64,000 nucleotides of DNA from Hungatella sp. UBA5385 (GTDB lineage Bacteria > Bacillota > Clostridia > Lachnospirales > Lachnospiraceae): NCBI GenBank assembly GCA_002409995.1, contig DHOR01000022.1:55931-119930 (forward strand). The letters are read 5' to 3'. The notes under the pieces are model-generated. The model saw nothing but the letters and a program-made list of their open reading frames with translations. It was not told the DNA's origin and did not search any database. Position 1 is the first letter of the stretch, and each line of letters opens with the position of its first letter. Below, piece after piece: positions 63,976 to 64,000 of this stretch. Position numbers and translations under genes: made by a program.

Positions 63976-64000
63976 ATTTTAAATTCTACTCTCTTAAATC

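Overview
The window looks like a chromosomal segment of a low-GC, Gram-positive, gut-type Clostridia, most like Lachnospiraceae. This is inferred from the LplB/LplC-type sugar permeases, strong GGAGG ribosome sites, SNF2_assoc helicase, Dgt and sortase B proteins, and AT-rich intergenic DNA. Nearly every gene is on the minus strand; the only convincing plus-strand gene is an IS110 transposase.

1-9058: a pectin/rhamnogalacturonan-type sugar locus. In transcription order it holds a solute-binding lipoprotein, two permeases and a GH105 unsaturated-uronyl hydrolase, then a membrane-bound AraC-type regulator cut by the window edge. A hypothetical protein and a Gfo/Idh/MocA oxidoreductase lie upstream. 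No transport ATPase is encoded here, which fits a shared MsmX-type ATPase. 9077-14600: a SNF2-family helicase, a dGTP triphosphohydrolase and a low-molecular-weight protein tyrosine phosphatase. The phosphatase 3' end is duplicated as a 39-bp direct repeat flanking a ~0.5-kb insert with a truncated GNAT-like gene and a small ORF. 14831-17190: a truncated XRE/ImmA-type gene, then an IS110 element whose leader can fold like a bridge RNA.

17386-63793: the remarkable part, about 46 kb given to a surface system. Three paralogous secreted proteins of about 4,230-4,410 residues each (A, 47300-59998; B, 30810-44048; C, 17386-30354) share a signal peptide, five 17-residue acidic LPLEEL repeats, eight pectate-lyase-like beta-helix modules and a common C-terminal beta domain. 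Gene A is embedded in an apparent operon read from 63793 down to 44364: two paralogous secreted pilin- or matrix-like proteins, two bitopic membrane proteins, a Cna-B-like wall protein with an IPKTG sorting signal, giant A, a third bitopic protein, a class B sortase, a lipoprotein cyclophilin lacking the usual catalytic Arg, and a fourth bitopic protein. Giants B and C follow as separate units, each with its own terminator and a related upstream motif.

The working model (inference) is a dedicated machine that secretes, folds and displays giant beta-helix adhesins. The cyclophilin and the bitopic Ig-like proteins would act as membrane-side chaperones or scaffolds, and the sortase would fix the IPKTG protein as wall base. 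Decayed fragments show the duplication history: the anchor-gene 3' end upstream of giant B, a signal-peptide mini-gene upstream of giant C, and a C-terminal copy of the fourth bitopic protein. Family assignments come from motif recognition only; no database search was run.
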